Of a DNA stretch of 64,000 nucleotides, positions 38,376-47,173 are shown one piece after another. Both the position numbers and the translations under genes were made by a program. The stretch's first letter is position 1; every line of letters starts with the position of its first letter. The notes below the pieces were generated by a model that was not told where the DNA came from, made no database searches, and was given only the letters and a program-made list of their open reading frames with translations. Source of the stretch: Niallia circulans (GTDB lineage Bacteria; Bacillota; Bacilli; Bacillales; Cytobacillaceae); the NCBI RefSeq assembly GCF_007273535.1, contig NZ_RIBP01000004.1, forward strand, positions 2,084,001-2,148,000. The letters are read 5' to 3'.

Positions 38376-39722
38376 ATGATATCATATGTTCTAGCCCTTT
38401 TTTCCCTTATATTAATTGTGCCGATTGTGTATTTTCTGCCATTAGGGTTTACGAAAAAGGGAAAATGGTGGATTATTGGCGCGGCATTGTTTACATCTGT
38501 TTGTGGCTTGTTGACACAGAAAATTTTCGAATGGTGGCAAACGGTGCTTTTCATGCTGTTATTTTTAATTATATTTACTTATCTTTTCATTAAAAAATCC
38601 TCAGAGATGATGTTTGATTCCCAAGAAGACGAAGAAGAATGGGAAGATGAAATGGATTGGGAGCTGGCAACAGCAGACCAGGCAGTTCCACAAAAGAATC
38701 GCTGGGAAATGGAAAGTAAAAATGACTCCTTTTTAGTAGAGGAAATGGAAGTGGAGCCAGTACTTGCTGTCCAAAGTAATACGATTGTAGAGGAAGAGGA
38801 AATCATTCCTGCTATTTCAGTTGAGGAAGAATTTATGAAATCCGATTTTTCTGCTAAAGAAGATGTTAATATTTTTGCAGAAGTGGACGAAATAATACTA
38901 GAGGAAAAAAGTGAGCATGAGGAGATTTCTGAAATAGATGTTCTCCCAATACAAACAGAAAGTACACCTGATGAAGATAAACAGTCAGAAAGCTATTCGT
39001 ATATGGAAGAGCTTGAAAGGCTGATGTCTTCAAAAGAAACAGAGGACCTGCAAAAGACCAAGCCGAAAGAGTTGGAGGCAGGGCTTGCTGAATACGATAT
39101 TTCCTTACTTGAAAATATCGAGGAAGCAGCAGTAAGTCTTGAGGAAGATCAAGCAGACAATCTTGAAGAGGAAAAGCTTGTCGACGAAGATTGGACTGTT
39201 GCTGACAAGATACAAGAACAGGAAGCAGCCAATCTGGTGGAAGAGATGGAATATTTGGAGCTGGAAGATGTGGAGGCTATGGCAGATGACATCGTGTCAG
39301 AGCCAGTCAAAACACCAGAGCCAATGATGGAATTAATGGATGGAATTTTAGAAGACAACACAGAAGAAATAAGCAATGAACATCTTGAAGTTCATGAATC
39401 AGACAGTGTGCCAGAGGAAGCGGAAGCTCCGCTTAATGTTATCTCACATCAAGTGATTAACAATACGCTTATGCAATTGAAGCTGATGAAAAATAGGCTT
39501 GATAAGGAAGAGTACGAATCCATTTTGGTGAAATGCCTAACTGATACATTGCCATTACACGAATACTTCACAATATCTAATTTATTGATTGAACATTTCG
39601 TACAACAAAACGAGCACTCTAAGCTGGAGTCATTTTTTGCCCAGTTGCAAACGAAATACGAACGAGAGCCTATCATCTTAGAACAGCTTAACTTTATGGA
39701 AAAGAACTATTTAAATAAATAA
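38376..39722 (+). CDS. Membrane protein with acidic linker, pilus-operon accessory
   Basis: 448 residues, not matched to a named family. Three membrane helices in the first 75 residues, then about 270 residues very rich in Glu and Asp with no Cys, and finally a helical C-terminal domain (about 350-448; VISHQVINNTLMQLKLMKNRL onward) that looks TPR-like. The plan (membrane anchor, acidic linker, helical repeat end) resembles FimV-type proteins that organise type IV pili in Gram-negative bacteria, but there is no LysM and I claim no homology. Strong AAGGAGG site. First gene of the rightward pilus operon, 24 bases from the next. Confidence 0.75.
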   Translation: MISYVLALFSLILIVPIVYFLPLGFTKKGKWWIIGAALFTSVCGLLTQKIFEWWQTVLFMLLFLIIFTYLFIKKSSEMMFDSQEDEEEWEDEMDWELATADQAVPQKNRWEMESKNDSFLVEEMEVEPVLAVQSNTIVEEEEIIPAISVEEEFMKSDFSAKEDVNIFAEVDEIILEEKSEHEEISEIDVLPIQTESTPDEDKQSESYSYMEELERLMSSKETEDLQKTKPKELEAGLAEYDISLLENIEEAAVSLEEDQADNLEEEKLVDEDWTVADKIQEQEAANLVEEMEYLELEDVEAMADDIVSEPVKTPEPMMELMDGILEDNTEEISNEHLEVHESDSVPEEAEAPLNVISHQVINNTLMQLKLMKNRLDKEEYESILVKCLTDTLPLHEYFTISNLLIEHFVQQNEHSKLESFFAQLQTKYEREPIILEQLNFMEKNYLNK

Positions 39723-39746
39723 TTATGTGAATAAGGTGAGGATATT

Positions 39747-40523
39747 ATGAAAAACAGTGCACAAATTAAAGGATTGCCAATTATCAGCATTTCAAACGGA
39801 CAACAAGAAGGAAAGGTTCATTCTCTTATTGTTAACCCGGAAAAAGGATCTGTTGATTTCTTGACTATTGAACAGGAAGAATGGCAAGAGAGTGTTGATG
39901 CTATTCCTTTCAAAAAGGTAGTTGGTGTCGGTGAGTATGCAGTAACGATAGAAAGTGCTCATGCCATTATGGATTTAAACGAGATTCCCATTGCCAGTGA
40001 GCTAGTGAATAAACAGATTACAATAATTGGCGCGAATGTCATCACTAGAAAAGGGGAGCTTATCGGCAAGGTAACCGAATTTTTGGTGGATGACGACAAC
40101 GGCGGTGAAATTAAAGCGTTGCTGGCAGATGTGAAGAATGAGGAAGTGTTGATTGAGGCTGAGCTTGTTTTGACATACGGTAAAGACATCATCGTTGTAA
40201 AAGAAGAAGCATCTGCGAGCATTAAAGTGGCTGCTCCTAAAGAAGAAGCGTACGCACAAGAAACAGCTGTAGAAGCAGAGGAACTAATAGAGGAGATTTC
40301 CGCTTCCTCCCTTAAGGATATGGAAGAGGCAGAACGTCTTCAAGCATTAAAGGAAAAACAAGTAGAGCTATTGCTTAACAAGAAAGTAGTTAATGATATA
40401 TACACAAATGAAGGCCAATTATTACTTGCTAAAGGTACTGTCCTGTCACTAGAGGATATTGAAAATGCTCAACTAGCAGGACCAAGCGTAGTAATTGAAC
40501 TTTCAATGAATGTGGAAGCTTAA
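39747..40523 (+). CDS. PRC-barrel domain protein of the pilus operon
   Basis: 258 residues. Two PRC-barrel-like beta domains in tandem (about 1-75, with QIKGLPIISISNGQQEGKV; and about 85-150, with VITRKGELIGKVTEFLVDD). A charged helix and a short C-terminal module (VVNDIYTNEGQLLLAKGTVLS) follow. No membrane segment or signal peptide, so it should be cytoplasmic. PRC barrels often mediate protein contacts; a bridge between the membrane protein upstream and the PilB/PilM layer would fit but is inference. ATG follows AAGGTGAGGA. Confidence 0.8.
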   Translation: MKNSAQIKGLPIISISNGQQEGKVHSLIVNPEKGSVDFLTIEQEEWQESVDAIPFKKVVGVGEYAVTIESAHAIMDLNEIPIASELVNKQITIIGANVITRKGELIGKVTEFLVDDDNGGEIKALLADVKNEEVLIEAELVLTYGKDIIVVKEEASASIKVAAPKEEAYAQETAVEAEELIEEISASSLKDMEEAERLQALKEKQVELLLNKKVVNDIYTNEGQLLLAKGTVLSLEDIENAQLAGPSVVIELSMNVEA

Positions 40524-40544
40524 TAACAAAGGAGCAAACACTGC

Positions 40545-41918
40545 ATGAAAAACATCCAAGCTGCAAAGCTATTTGCCGCAATTTTGTTCGCCACTTCCTT
40601 TATTTTTAGTTTTTCCCAGTTCGGGACAAAGGCTTACAGTAATCTTTTTCAGAGTAATGACGGATATGAAGAGCATACAACAATTGCTGGCATCGATGTT
40701 TCTGGGATGAACCAACAGGAAGCCTTAAGTGCTTTAAGTGAAAAGCAGTCAGAATGGGAGAAAAACACGACGATTCAATTGAAATACAAGGAAAAGACCG
40801 TAGACTTTGATTTAAGTCAATTTGCTTTTCAATTAAAGGATTCTGTTGCCTCCATCAAACAAGGGGTTGACAATAATGTCATCGTCTCCCTTGACTTGCA
40901 AGAGATGGAGAGCTTTCTTACATCTGTATCTGCCGAACTGACAACTGATAATGCTTTTTATTTGTCTCGCTTAAACGATAGTTTAGTAGGAATGGCGGCA
41001 AGCTTGCAATCTGGCAATCAATTGATCGACTTAAATGAATACAGAATCAGCAAGGATGAAAAGACTGCCAAATTATCGGAGGCTACAGTGGACACTGATG
41101 ACCAGAAAAACAGTTTGAAAAAATGGGTCAAGCAGTTTCCTACAATAACGATAAAACCGCAAACAACGATTTCCTTGCTCGAGTGGATGAAGGAAAACAA
41201 TGGTGACGCCTATTCTGATAAAGTGCTGAGTATCGTGGCTACTGCGGTTCACACTAGCATTTTGCCAACGAATTTCACCATTTCAGAAAGGTATTTAAGC
41301 AACACCCTGCCTGCATTTGCTGAGCTAGGCTATGAAGCAAAAGTGAATAAAAAACAAAATATGGATTATCGTTTCTATAATCCAAATGAAGAAACATATA
41401 CACTTTCGTTTGAGATGGTCAATAACAAGCTGTATGTAAGCTTAAATGGGGCAAAATTCTTGTATGACTATAAAGTGCTTTTATCTGACAAAGAGACATT
41501 TACGCCAAAAACGGTCCTTCAGTTTGACCCTAGCTTAAGTTTGAATGAAACAAGGGTCGTAGAAGAGGGCGCCGATGGACTTTATATAAAGGTATATCGA
41601 GAGTCTAAGAACGAAAATGGGGAAATTGTCAAAAAAGAATTAATTAGTGAAGATTTTTATGCTCCAGTTAATAAGGCGATTGCACATAGTCTCCTTGTTG
41701 AAGAGGACGTGACAATTGATTCTGATGAAACCAGTACAGAAGAAGAGTCAGCTAGTAATGCAACGACAGATTCCGACTCAGAAGCATCAGAAACGGATGA
41801 AAGCGCAGCGGACACAGAAGAGAGTACTGACAAATCGACTGACACTACAGATGCTGACAAGACTACAACTACAACAAATAATACGGAAGAAACTGCGGAC
41901 AGCGGAACGACAAAATAA
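40545..41918 (+). CDS. VanW-like exported protein of the pilus operon
   Basis: 457 residues. An N-terminal signal/anchor helix (about 7-28), then a VanW/YoaR-type N-terminal domain (TTIAGIDVSGMNQQEALSAL is the usual start of the peptidoglycan-binding_4 repeat). A degenerate VanW-like region follows (about 255-320; ISERYLSNTLPAFAEL, MDYRFYNPNEETYTLSF). It ends in a Ser/Thr/Asp/Glu-rich tail of about 70 residues. It probably sits outside the membrane near the cell wall and may let the pilus pass the peptidoglycan. ATG 40545 follows AAAGGAG. 20 bases before pilB. Confidence 0.8.
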   Translation: MKNIQAAKLFAAILFATSFIFSFSQFGTKAYSNLFQSNDGYEEHTTIAGIDVSGMNQQEALSALSEKQSEWEKNTTIQLKYKEKTVDFDLSQFAFQLKDSVASIKQGVDNNVIVSLDLQEMESFLTSVSAELTTDNAFYLSRLNDSLVGMAASLQSGNQLIDLNEYRISKDEKTAKLSEATVDTDDQKNSLKKWVKQFPTITIKPQTTISLLEWMKENNGDAYSDKVLSIVATAVHTSILPTNFTISERYLSNTLPAFAELGYEAKVNKKQNMDYRFYNPNEETYTLSFEMVNNKLYVSLNGAKFLYDYKVLLSDKETFTPKTVLQFDPSLSLNETRVVEEGADGLYIKVYRESKNENGEIVKKELISEDFYAPVNKAIAHSLLVEEDVTIDSDETSTEEESASNATTDSDSEASETDESAADTEESTDKSTDTTDADKTTTTTNNTEETADSGTTK

Positions 41919-41938
41919 TTTAAAGGGAGGGATTTAGG

Positions 41939-43600
41939 ATGAAACAAATTCGAAAACGACTTGGAGACTTGTTAGTGGAAGCTGGTTTGCTGACAGAGGA
42001 ACAGCTTCAGCAGGCACTTACAGACAAGCATCCAGATCAAAGGCTTGGTGACAGTTTGCTTCAAAAGGGATTCATCACAGAGCAGCAGCTTATTGAAGTA
42101 TTGGAATTACAATTAGGCATTCCACACGTTAGCTTGTACCGATATCCTTTTGACCCTAAATTATTTACGATTGTTTCAAAGGAAACAGCGAAAAGACAGC
42201 TGATTATCCCTCTGAAAAAGGATGGAGAAAAACTGTATGTAGCAATGGCTGATCCGATGGACTTCTACACAATCGATGATTTGCGTCTGTCCACTGGCTT
42301 TCAAATAGAAACAGCGATTGCCTCAAAGGACGATATTTTGCGGGCGATAAACAAATACTACGATATGGATGAAGGCTTTGAGGAATTGCTGTCAGATCCA
42401 AATGACATTGGTGAAAGCCAAACAGACGGCATGATGGAGCAGGATTCGCCAATCGTAAGACTTGTTAACCAAATCCTGACGAATGCAGCAACATTAAAAG
42501 CAAGTGACATTCATATAGATCCACAGGAAACAAAGGTTGTTATCCGCTATCGTGTTGATGGGGTGCTTCGTGTAGAACGAGTACTTCCAAAGCATATGCA
42601 AAGTGTATTGATCGCAAGACTTAAAATCATGGCGAATTTGGATATAACCGAGCACCGAATTCCTCAGGATGGTAGAATCAAAATCAATTTGGACTTCCAT
42701 CCAATTGATTTGCGTGTCTCGACATTGCCAACAGTTTATGGAGAAAAGGTTGTTATGCGTCTTCTTGATTTAGGAAGTGCCTTGAATGACTTGAATAAGC
42801 TTGGGTTTAATAAAGTTAATTTTGGGCGTTTTGTTGAAATGATTGAAAAGCCGACAGGAATCGTGTTAATAACTGGGCCAACAGGTTCCGGGAAATCGTC
42901 GACATTGTATGCGGCGCTTAATCGCTTAAACAGTGAGGAAGTCAATATTATTACGGTCGAGGACCCTGTTGAATATCAGTTGGAAGGCATTAACCAAATA
43001 CAAGTTAACAGCAATGTCGGGATGACATTTGCCGCAGGTCTGCGTGCAATTCTTAGGCAGGACCCGAATGTCATTATGGTTGGGGAAATACGGGATAAAG
43101 AAACAGCAGAAGTTTCTGTAAGAGCTTCATTGACAGGACATCTTGTATTAAGCACCCTTCATACTAATGATTCTTTAGGATCTATAACTCGTTTGCTGGA
43201 TATGGGAGTCGAGCCGTTTTTGGTCGCATCCTCGCTAAGTGGCATTGTCGCACAGCGCCTTGTTAGAAAGGTATGCAGAGACTGTGGTGAGGTTCATCCG
43301 GCTTCAATAAGAGAAAAGGAAATCTTCGCCAAACGAGGATTATCTATTGATAAGGTTGCAAGAGGCCGAGGCTGTGCATCCTGCAATATGACAGGCTACA
43401 AAGGCCGTGTTGCTATTCATGAGGTGCTAGTTATAAATGATGACATGAAAAGTGTCATCATGAATGGAGAGTCCTTTATAAAGCTTCGTGAGCTTGCGAT
43501 TAAAGCAAAAACAATCTTTTTGATTGATGATGGCTTATTAAAAGTAAAACAAGGAATTACTACAACTGAAGAAGTGCTTCGTGTAGCTATCCCTGACTAG
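41939..43600 (+). CDS. pilB: PilB, type IV pilus extension ATPase with MshEN c-di-GMP domain
   Basis: Motor that polymerises pilins. 553 residues. The N-terminal MshEN domain has two 24-residue c-di-GMP motifs: R7-L-G to K30 and R35-L-G to Q58, both fitting RLGxx(L)(L/V)xxG with conserved Leu positions; only the last residue of the first is Lys instead of Gln. The secretion ATPase core has Walker A GPTGSGKSST, the Asp and His boxes (VMVGEIRD, LSTLHTND) and a four-cysteine zinc site (VCRDCGE... GCASCNMTGYKGR). RBS GGGAGGG. It leads the pilB-pilT-pilC cluster, tightly spaced with the gene before. Confidence 0.97.
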   Translation: MKQIRKRLGDLLVEAGLLTEEQLQQALTDKHPDQRLGDSLLQKGFITEQQLIEVLELQLGIPHVSLYRYPFDPKLFTIVSKETAKRQLIIPLKKDGEKLYVAMADPMDFYTIDDLRLSTGFQIETAIASKDDILRAINKYYDMDEGFEELLSDPNDIGESQTDGMMEQDSPIVRLVNQILTNAATLKASDIHIDPQETKVVIRYRVDGVLRVERVLPKHMQSVLIARLKIMANLDITEHRIPQDGRIKINLDFHPIDLRVSTLPTVYGEKVVMRLLDLGSALNDLNKLGFNKVNFGRFVEMIEKPTGIVLITGPTGSGKSSTLYAALNRLNSEEVNIITVEDPVEYQLEGINQIQVNSNVGMTFAAGLRAILRQDPNVIMVGEIRDKETAEVSVRASLTGHLVLSTLHTNDSLGSITRLLDMGVEPFLVASSLSGIVAQRLVRKVCRDCGEVHPASIREKEIFAKRGLSIDKVARGRGCASCNMTGYKGRVAIHEVLVINDDMKSVIMNGESFIKLRELAIKAKTIFLIDDGLLKVKQGITTTEEVLRVAIPD

Positions 43601-43611
43601 GAGGGACTAAC

Positions 43612-44664
43612 GTGTATAACAATATCGACCATTTGCTTCGGGTCGGCTTCGAGCTGAAAGCTTCAGACATCCATTTGACGGTCGGAGTTCCTCCTGTCAT
43701 GCGGATAAATGGTGAGCTAAGAAGATACGGGAAAGAAAGTCTAACCCCTGCAGATACAGAGAAAATGGCAAAAGAAATGATTCCAGAGGATTTATGGGAT
43801 GCGTTTAAGGAAAAAGGTGAGCTTGATTTTTCCTATAGTTTAACAGGTGTTTCCAGATTTCGGGTCAACACATATAAGCAGAGAGCCTGCGTTGCCTTGG
43901 CAATAAGGGTAGTGCCGACATCGATTCCTAACTTGGAGGAATTGCGGCTGCCGCAAATTTTGAAGAAAATCAGCGAAAAGCCGCAAGGACTCATTCTAGT
44001 AACAGGACCGACCGGAAGCGGTAAATCAACAACACTTGCAGCGATGATTGCTTATATGAACGATACGATGAGAAAGCATATTATCACACTAGAAGACCCA
44101 ATTGAGTATTTGCATAAGCATGGCAAATGCATCATTGACCAGCGTGAAGTCGGGTTTGACACGAACAATTTCGCAAATGGTTTGCGCGCATCCTTAAGAC
44201 AGGACCCGGACGTTATTCTGGTTGGAGAGATGCGTGACTTAGAAACGATTCAAACAGCAATAACCGCAGCAGAAACTGGCCATTTGGTGCTTGGTACTCT
44301 TCATACATCAAGTGCACCGGCAACAATTAACCGTATTATTGATGTATTTCCGCCATCCCAGCAGGATCAAATTCGTATCCAGCTAGCATCTGTTCTTGTC
44401 AGTATTGTGTCACAACGGCTGTTTCCAACACCTGATAAATCAGGAAGGGTTTCGGCAACAGAAATTCTCATTAATAATGCAGCCGTCGCCAACTTGATTC
44501 GCAATGAAAAGATTCACCAAATCTTGAATATCATGCAGACATCAAGAGCCGCGGGCATGCACACATTAGAAAGCAATGTGAAGGAGCTTGTCCAAAAAGG
44601 TGCGATATTAAAAGAAGCAGCACTGCCATATTTACAGGAGGAGCAAAGCAATGGCTCGTTATAA
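43612..44664 (+). CDS. pilT: PilT, type IV pilus retraction ATPase
   Basis: Hexameric ATPase that depolymerises pili and drives twitching motility and DNA uptake. 350 residues, standard length. Motifs: LKASDIHLTVG start, the AIRVVP segment, Walker A GPTGSGKSTT, Asp box RQDPDVILVGEMRD, His box GTLHTSSA. GTG start with AGGAGGG upstream, 11 bases after pilB. Its presence predicts retractile pili and distinguishes this system from the ComG competence pilus, which has no PilT. Confidence 0.97.
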   Translation: MYNNIDHLLRVGFELKASDIHLTVGVPPVMRINGELRRYGKESLTPADTEKMAKEMIPEDLWDAFKEKGELDFSYSLTGVSRFRVNTYKQRACVALAIRVVPTSIPNLEELRLPQILKKISEKPQGLILVTGPTGSGKSTTLAAMIAYMNDTMRKHIITLEDPIEYLHKHGKCIIDQREVGFDTNNFANGLRASLRQDPDVILVGEMRDLETIQTAITAAETGHLVLGTLHTSSAPATINRIIDVFPPSQQDQIRIQLASVLVSIVSQRLFPTPDKSGRVSATEILINNAAVANLIRNEKIHQILNIMQTSRAAGMHTLESNVKELVQKGAILKEAALPYLQEEQSNGSL

Positions 44665-45856
44665 ATATGAGGGAAGAGACCGTAGAGGTAAGAAAACAGG
44701 CATCGTTACGGCACAGTCCAAACGTGATGCGATGCTGCAGCTGAAGGAAAAAGGAATAAGAGTCATGGAAATGAACGAAATTCCTGAGACTTTGCTCACA
44801 AAGGAGCTAACCCTTGGCAGTCCTGTGAAGCTGCAAGACTTTGTTATATATTTACGCCAATTTGCGACATTGCTGAAAGCTGGTATTTCTGTTGTTGAAT
44901 CGACTGCTATTTTGGCGCAGCAAACGGAAAGCAAAGGGCTTCGAAAAGCATTGCTTGCAGTTGAGCAGGATTTGCGTGATGGAAATCCGTTGTCTCAAGC
45001 AGCGAGCAAGCATCGTAAAGTGTTTTCAAGCATGTTTGTCAACATGATCCGTGCAGGAGAAGCAAGTGGAAGCATGGACGAAACATTAGAAAGACTTGCC
45101 GTTCACTATGAAAGACAGCATTTTACAAAGCAGAAGATTGTTTCAGCACTAACGTATCCGATAGCAATAGCCATCATAGCCATTGTCGTTGTTATCTTTT
45201 TGCTTGTCAGCATTGTGCCGACATTTGTGGATATGTTCAAGGATTTTGGCGGTGAATTACCGGCAATCACCCAATTCGTCTTAAATGCAAGTGAATTTAT
45301 GCAAGTATTTTGGTGGCTAATTGTTCTATTGATGATTGGATTTGTCGTCGGCATTCTTGTCGTTCGAAATAATAAAGCATCAAAATACTATTTGGACTAC
45401 TTCCTTTTACGGATACCAATATTCGGGAAAATTCTGCAAAAGGCAGCATTGGCAAGAATGACAAGAACGTTAAGCTCCCTGTTTTCAAGCTCTGTGCCGA
45501 TATTACAGGCAATTGCCATTGTTGAAAGTGTTATTGAAAATGAAGTGATGTCAAAGGTGCTTATCAAGTCAAGAAGCGCATTGGAGCAAGGACAATCTCT
45601 GACAACTCCAATGAAGGCACACTGGGTCTTCCCGCCGCTCGTCACGCAAATGATAGCCATCGGGGAAGAAACAGGTTCTCTTGATGCAATGCTTTCAAAG
45701 GTCGCCGATTTCTACGAAAGAGAAGTCGAAAGCGCAACAGACAGACTAAAGTCCTTAATCGAACCAATCATGATCGTCCTGCTTGCAGGCATCGTTGGAA
45801 CTATTGTCACATCCATCATGGTACCGATGTTTGAGATATTCAACCACGTTCAATAA
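44651..45856 (+). CDS. pilC: PilC, type IV pilus platform membrane protein
   Basis: Inner platform protein turned by PilB and PilT. 401 residues with two GspF domains (about 70-190 and 270-395) and three membrane helices near 170, 220 and 375. FVIYLRQFATLLKAGI and MIRAGEASGSMDETL are typical of the first repeat, MIAIGEETGSLDAML of the second. Overlaps pilT by 14 bases, with CAGGAGGAG as ribosome site inside pilT, so translation is coupled. Confidence 0.97.
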   Translation: MARYKYEGRDRRGKKTGIVTAQSKRDAMLQLKEKGIRVMEMNEIPETLLTKELTLGSPVKLQDFVIYLRQFATLLKAGISVVESTAILAQQTESKGLRKALLAVEQDLRDGNPLSQAASKHRKVFSSMFVNMIRAGEASGSMDETLERLAVHYERQHFTKQKIVSALTYPIAIAIIAIVVVIFLLVSIVPTFVDMFKDFGGELPAITQFVLNASEFMQVFWWLIVLLMIGFVVGILVVRNNKASKYYLDYFLLRIPIFGKILQKAALARMTRTLSSLFSSSVPILQAIAIVESVIENEVMSKVLIKSRSALEQGQSLTTPMKAHWVFPPLVTQMIAIGEETGSLDAMLSKVADFYEREVESATDRLKSLIEPIMIVLLAGIVGTIVTSIMVPMFEIFNHVQ

Positions 45857-45908
45857 AAAATAGGACTTTTTCCTTAAAATAACTATATGCATAAATCTGC
45901 TTATCTAG

Positions 45909-45914
45909 TATAAT
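45909..45914 (+). promoter_or_regulatory. Candidate promoter for pilA
   Basis: A perfect TATAAT with TATGCA 17 bases upstream as a poor -35. The first transcribed bases would include GGTTGTACACAACC (45922-45935), a short hairpin close to the RNA 5' end. A separate promoter would allow pilin to be made in excess of the machine. Confidence 0.5.
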
Positions 45915-45971
45915 AGCAATAGGTTGTACACAACCAAACAAAAATACCTTTCTAAAGAGGAGACAAATATA

Positions 45972-46394
45972 ATGGGTCAATTATTAAAAAAACATATTAA
46001 AAATGAAAAGGGACTAACGCTTATCGAGCTATTAGCAGTTATCGTTATCCTTGGTATCATCGCAGCAATCGCTATTCCTAGCATTGCGAATATTATTAAG
46101 AATTCTAGATTTGATGCAGTTAAAGCAGATGCGGTTCAAATCTTGAACGGTGCACAGACTTATGTTTCATCAAATGATTACACTACAGGAACATTAACAG
46201 AAGAGCAATTAGACCAATATGTTGAAAATGTTACAACATTTGATGAAGGTTATGACGTAATTGTTGGAACAAATGGATTAACATTTACTGGTAATGGAGA
46301 AAAAGGAAACATAACTATAGAATTCAAAAACGCTACTTTAGCAGGTATTAATGCTGCTGAAAGAGATGGCGATGACAATACAATAGACGAATAA
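45972..46394 (+). CDS. pilA: PilA, major type IV pilin
   Basis: 140 residues. Leader ending KNEKG, then LTLIELLAVIVILGIIAAIAIPS, an exact type IVa-style N-terminal helix with Glu at mature position 5. The rest is a small soluble domain without cysteines and with an acidic C-terminus. Start at ATG 45972 preceded by AGAGGAGA; an upstream in-frame ATG adds 16 residues and includes the ribosome site. Its likely own promoter and central place in the cluster make it the probable major subunit. Confidence 0.93.
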   Translation: MGQLLKKHIKNEKGLTLIELLAVIVILGIIAAIAIPSIANIIKNSRFDAVKADAVQILNGAQTYVSSNDYTTGTLTEEQLDQYVENVTTFDEGYDVIVGTNGLTFTGNGEKGNITIEFKNATLAGINAAERDGDDNTIDE

Positions 46395-46408
46395 TCGAGG
46401 TAAACATA

Positions 46409-47161
46409 ATGTATAAGATCTACCTACTAATCTTCCTATACGGAATAACACTAGGCTCCTTTTACAACGTCGTTGGGCTCAGGGTTCCATTGAAGAAATC
46501 GATTGTTAGGCCAAGATCGCATTGTTCGAATTGCGGGCATACATTAACACCGCTAGAATTAATACCTGTTTTAAGCTATATGTTGGTAAGGGGGAAATGC
46601 AGATGCTGCAAGGCATCGATTTCCCCCTTATATCCTATATTTGAGCTTTTAACAGGTGTTCTTTTTGTTTTATGCCCTATTTTTCTTGGCTGGGAAGCAG
46701 AGCTTTTTGTAGCATGGACGTTCATCTCTTTATTGATGATCATCACTGTTTCCGATATAACCTATATGATTATTCCAGATAAGGTGCTGTTGTTTTTCGG
46801 TACCTTGCTTTTGGCAGAAAGAGTGTTTATTCAGCTTGACCCATGGTGGGACAGCTTATTGGGAGCAGCTGTCGGCTTTGTCCTTTTATATGTGATTGCT
46901 GTCGTCAGCAAAGGCGGCATGGGTGGCGGAGATATTAAGTTGTTTGCAGTGCTTGGCCTCGTCCTTGGCGTTAAGCTGGTCCTGCTTACTTTCTTCCTTT
47001 CCACCTTGTTTGGCACGGCAGGCGGCCTTATTGGCATGTATACAGGCAAAGTAAAAAAAAGCAAACCGATTCCGTTCGGACCATTTATTGTGATCGGCGC
47101 GCTTGTCAGCTACTTTTATGGTAATGACCTAATTAATTGGTATATGAATGTATTTCTTTAA
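46409..47161 (+). CDS. comC: Prepilin peptidase/N-methyltransferase (PilD/ComC)
   Basis: Membrane aspartic protease that cleaves prepilin leaders and methylates the new N-terminus. 250 residues. Zinc-site cysteines (CSNC and CRCC, near residues 36 and 71), catalytic Asp residues in TVSDITYMIIPD and GGGDIKLF, and seven or eight membrane helices. Stands where B. subtilis has comC between folC and spoIIB, so I keep that symbol. It probably processes both these pilins and any ComG pseudopilins, as no second copy is seen here. RBS GAGGTAA. Confidence 0.95.
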   Translation: MYKIYLLIFLYGITLGSFYNVVGLRVPLKKSIVRPRSHCSNCGHTLTPLELIPVLSYMLVRGKCRCCKASISPLYPIFELLTGVLFVLCPIFLGWEAELFVAWTFISLLMIITVSDITYMIIPDKVLLFFGTLLLAERVFIQLDPWWDSLLGAAVGFVLLYVIAVVSKGGMGGGDIKLFAVLGLVLGVKLVLLTFFLSTLFGTAGGLIGMYTGKVKKSKPIPFGPFIVIGALVSYFYGNDLINWYMNVFL

Positions 47162-47173
47162 GGAGCAGGGATA

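Noticed and set aside
41716..41937. Small frame overlapping the tail of the VanW-like gene, rich in Gln/Lys/Arg
   Set aside because: Product of the low-complexity Ser/Thr/Asp tail read in another frame.
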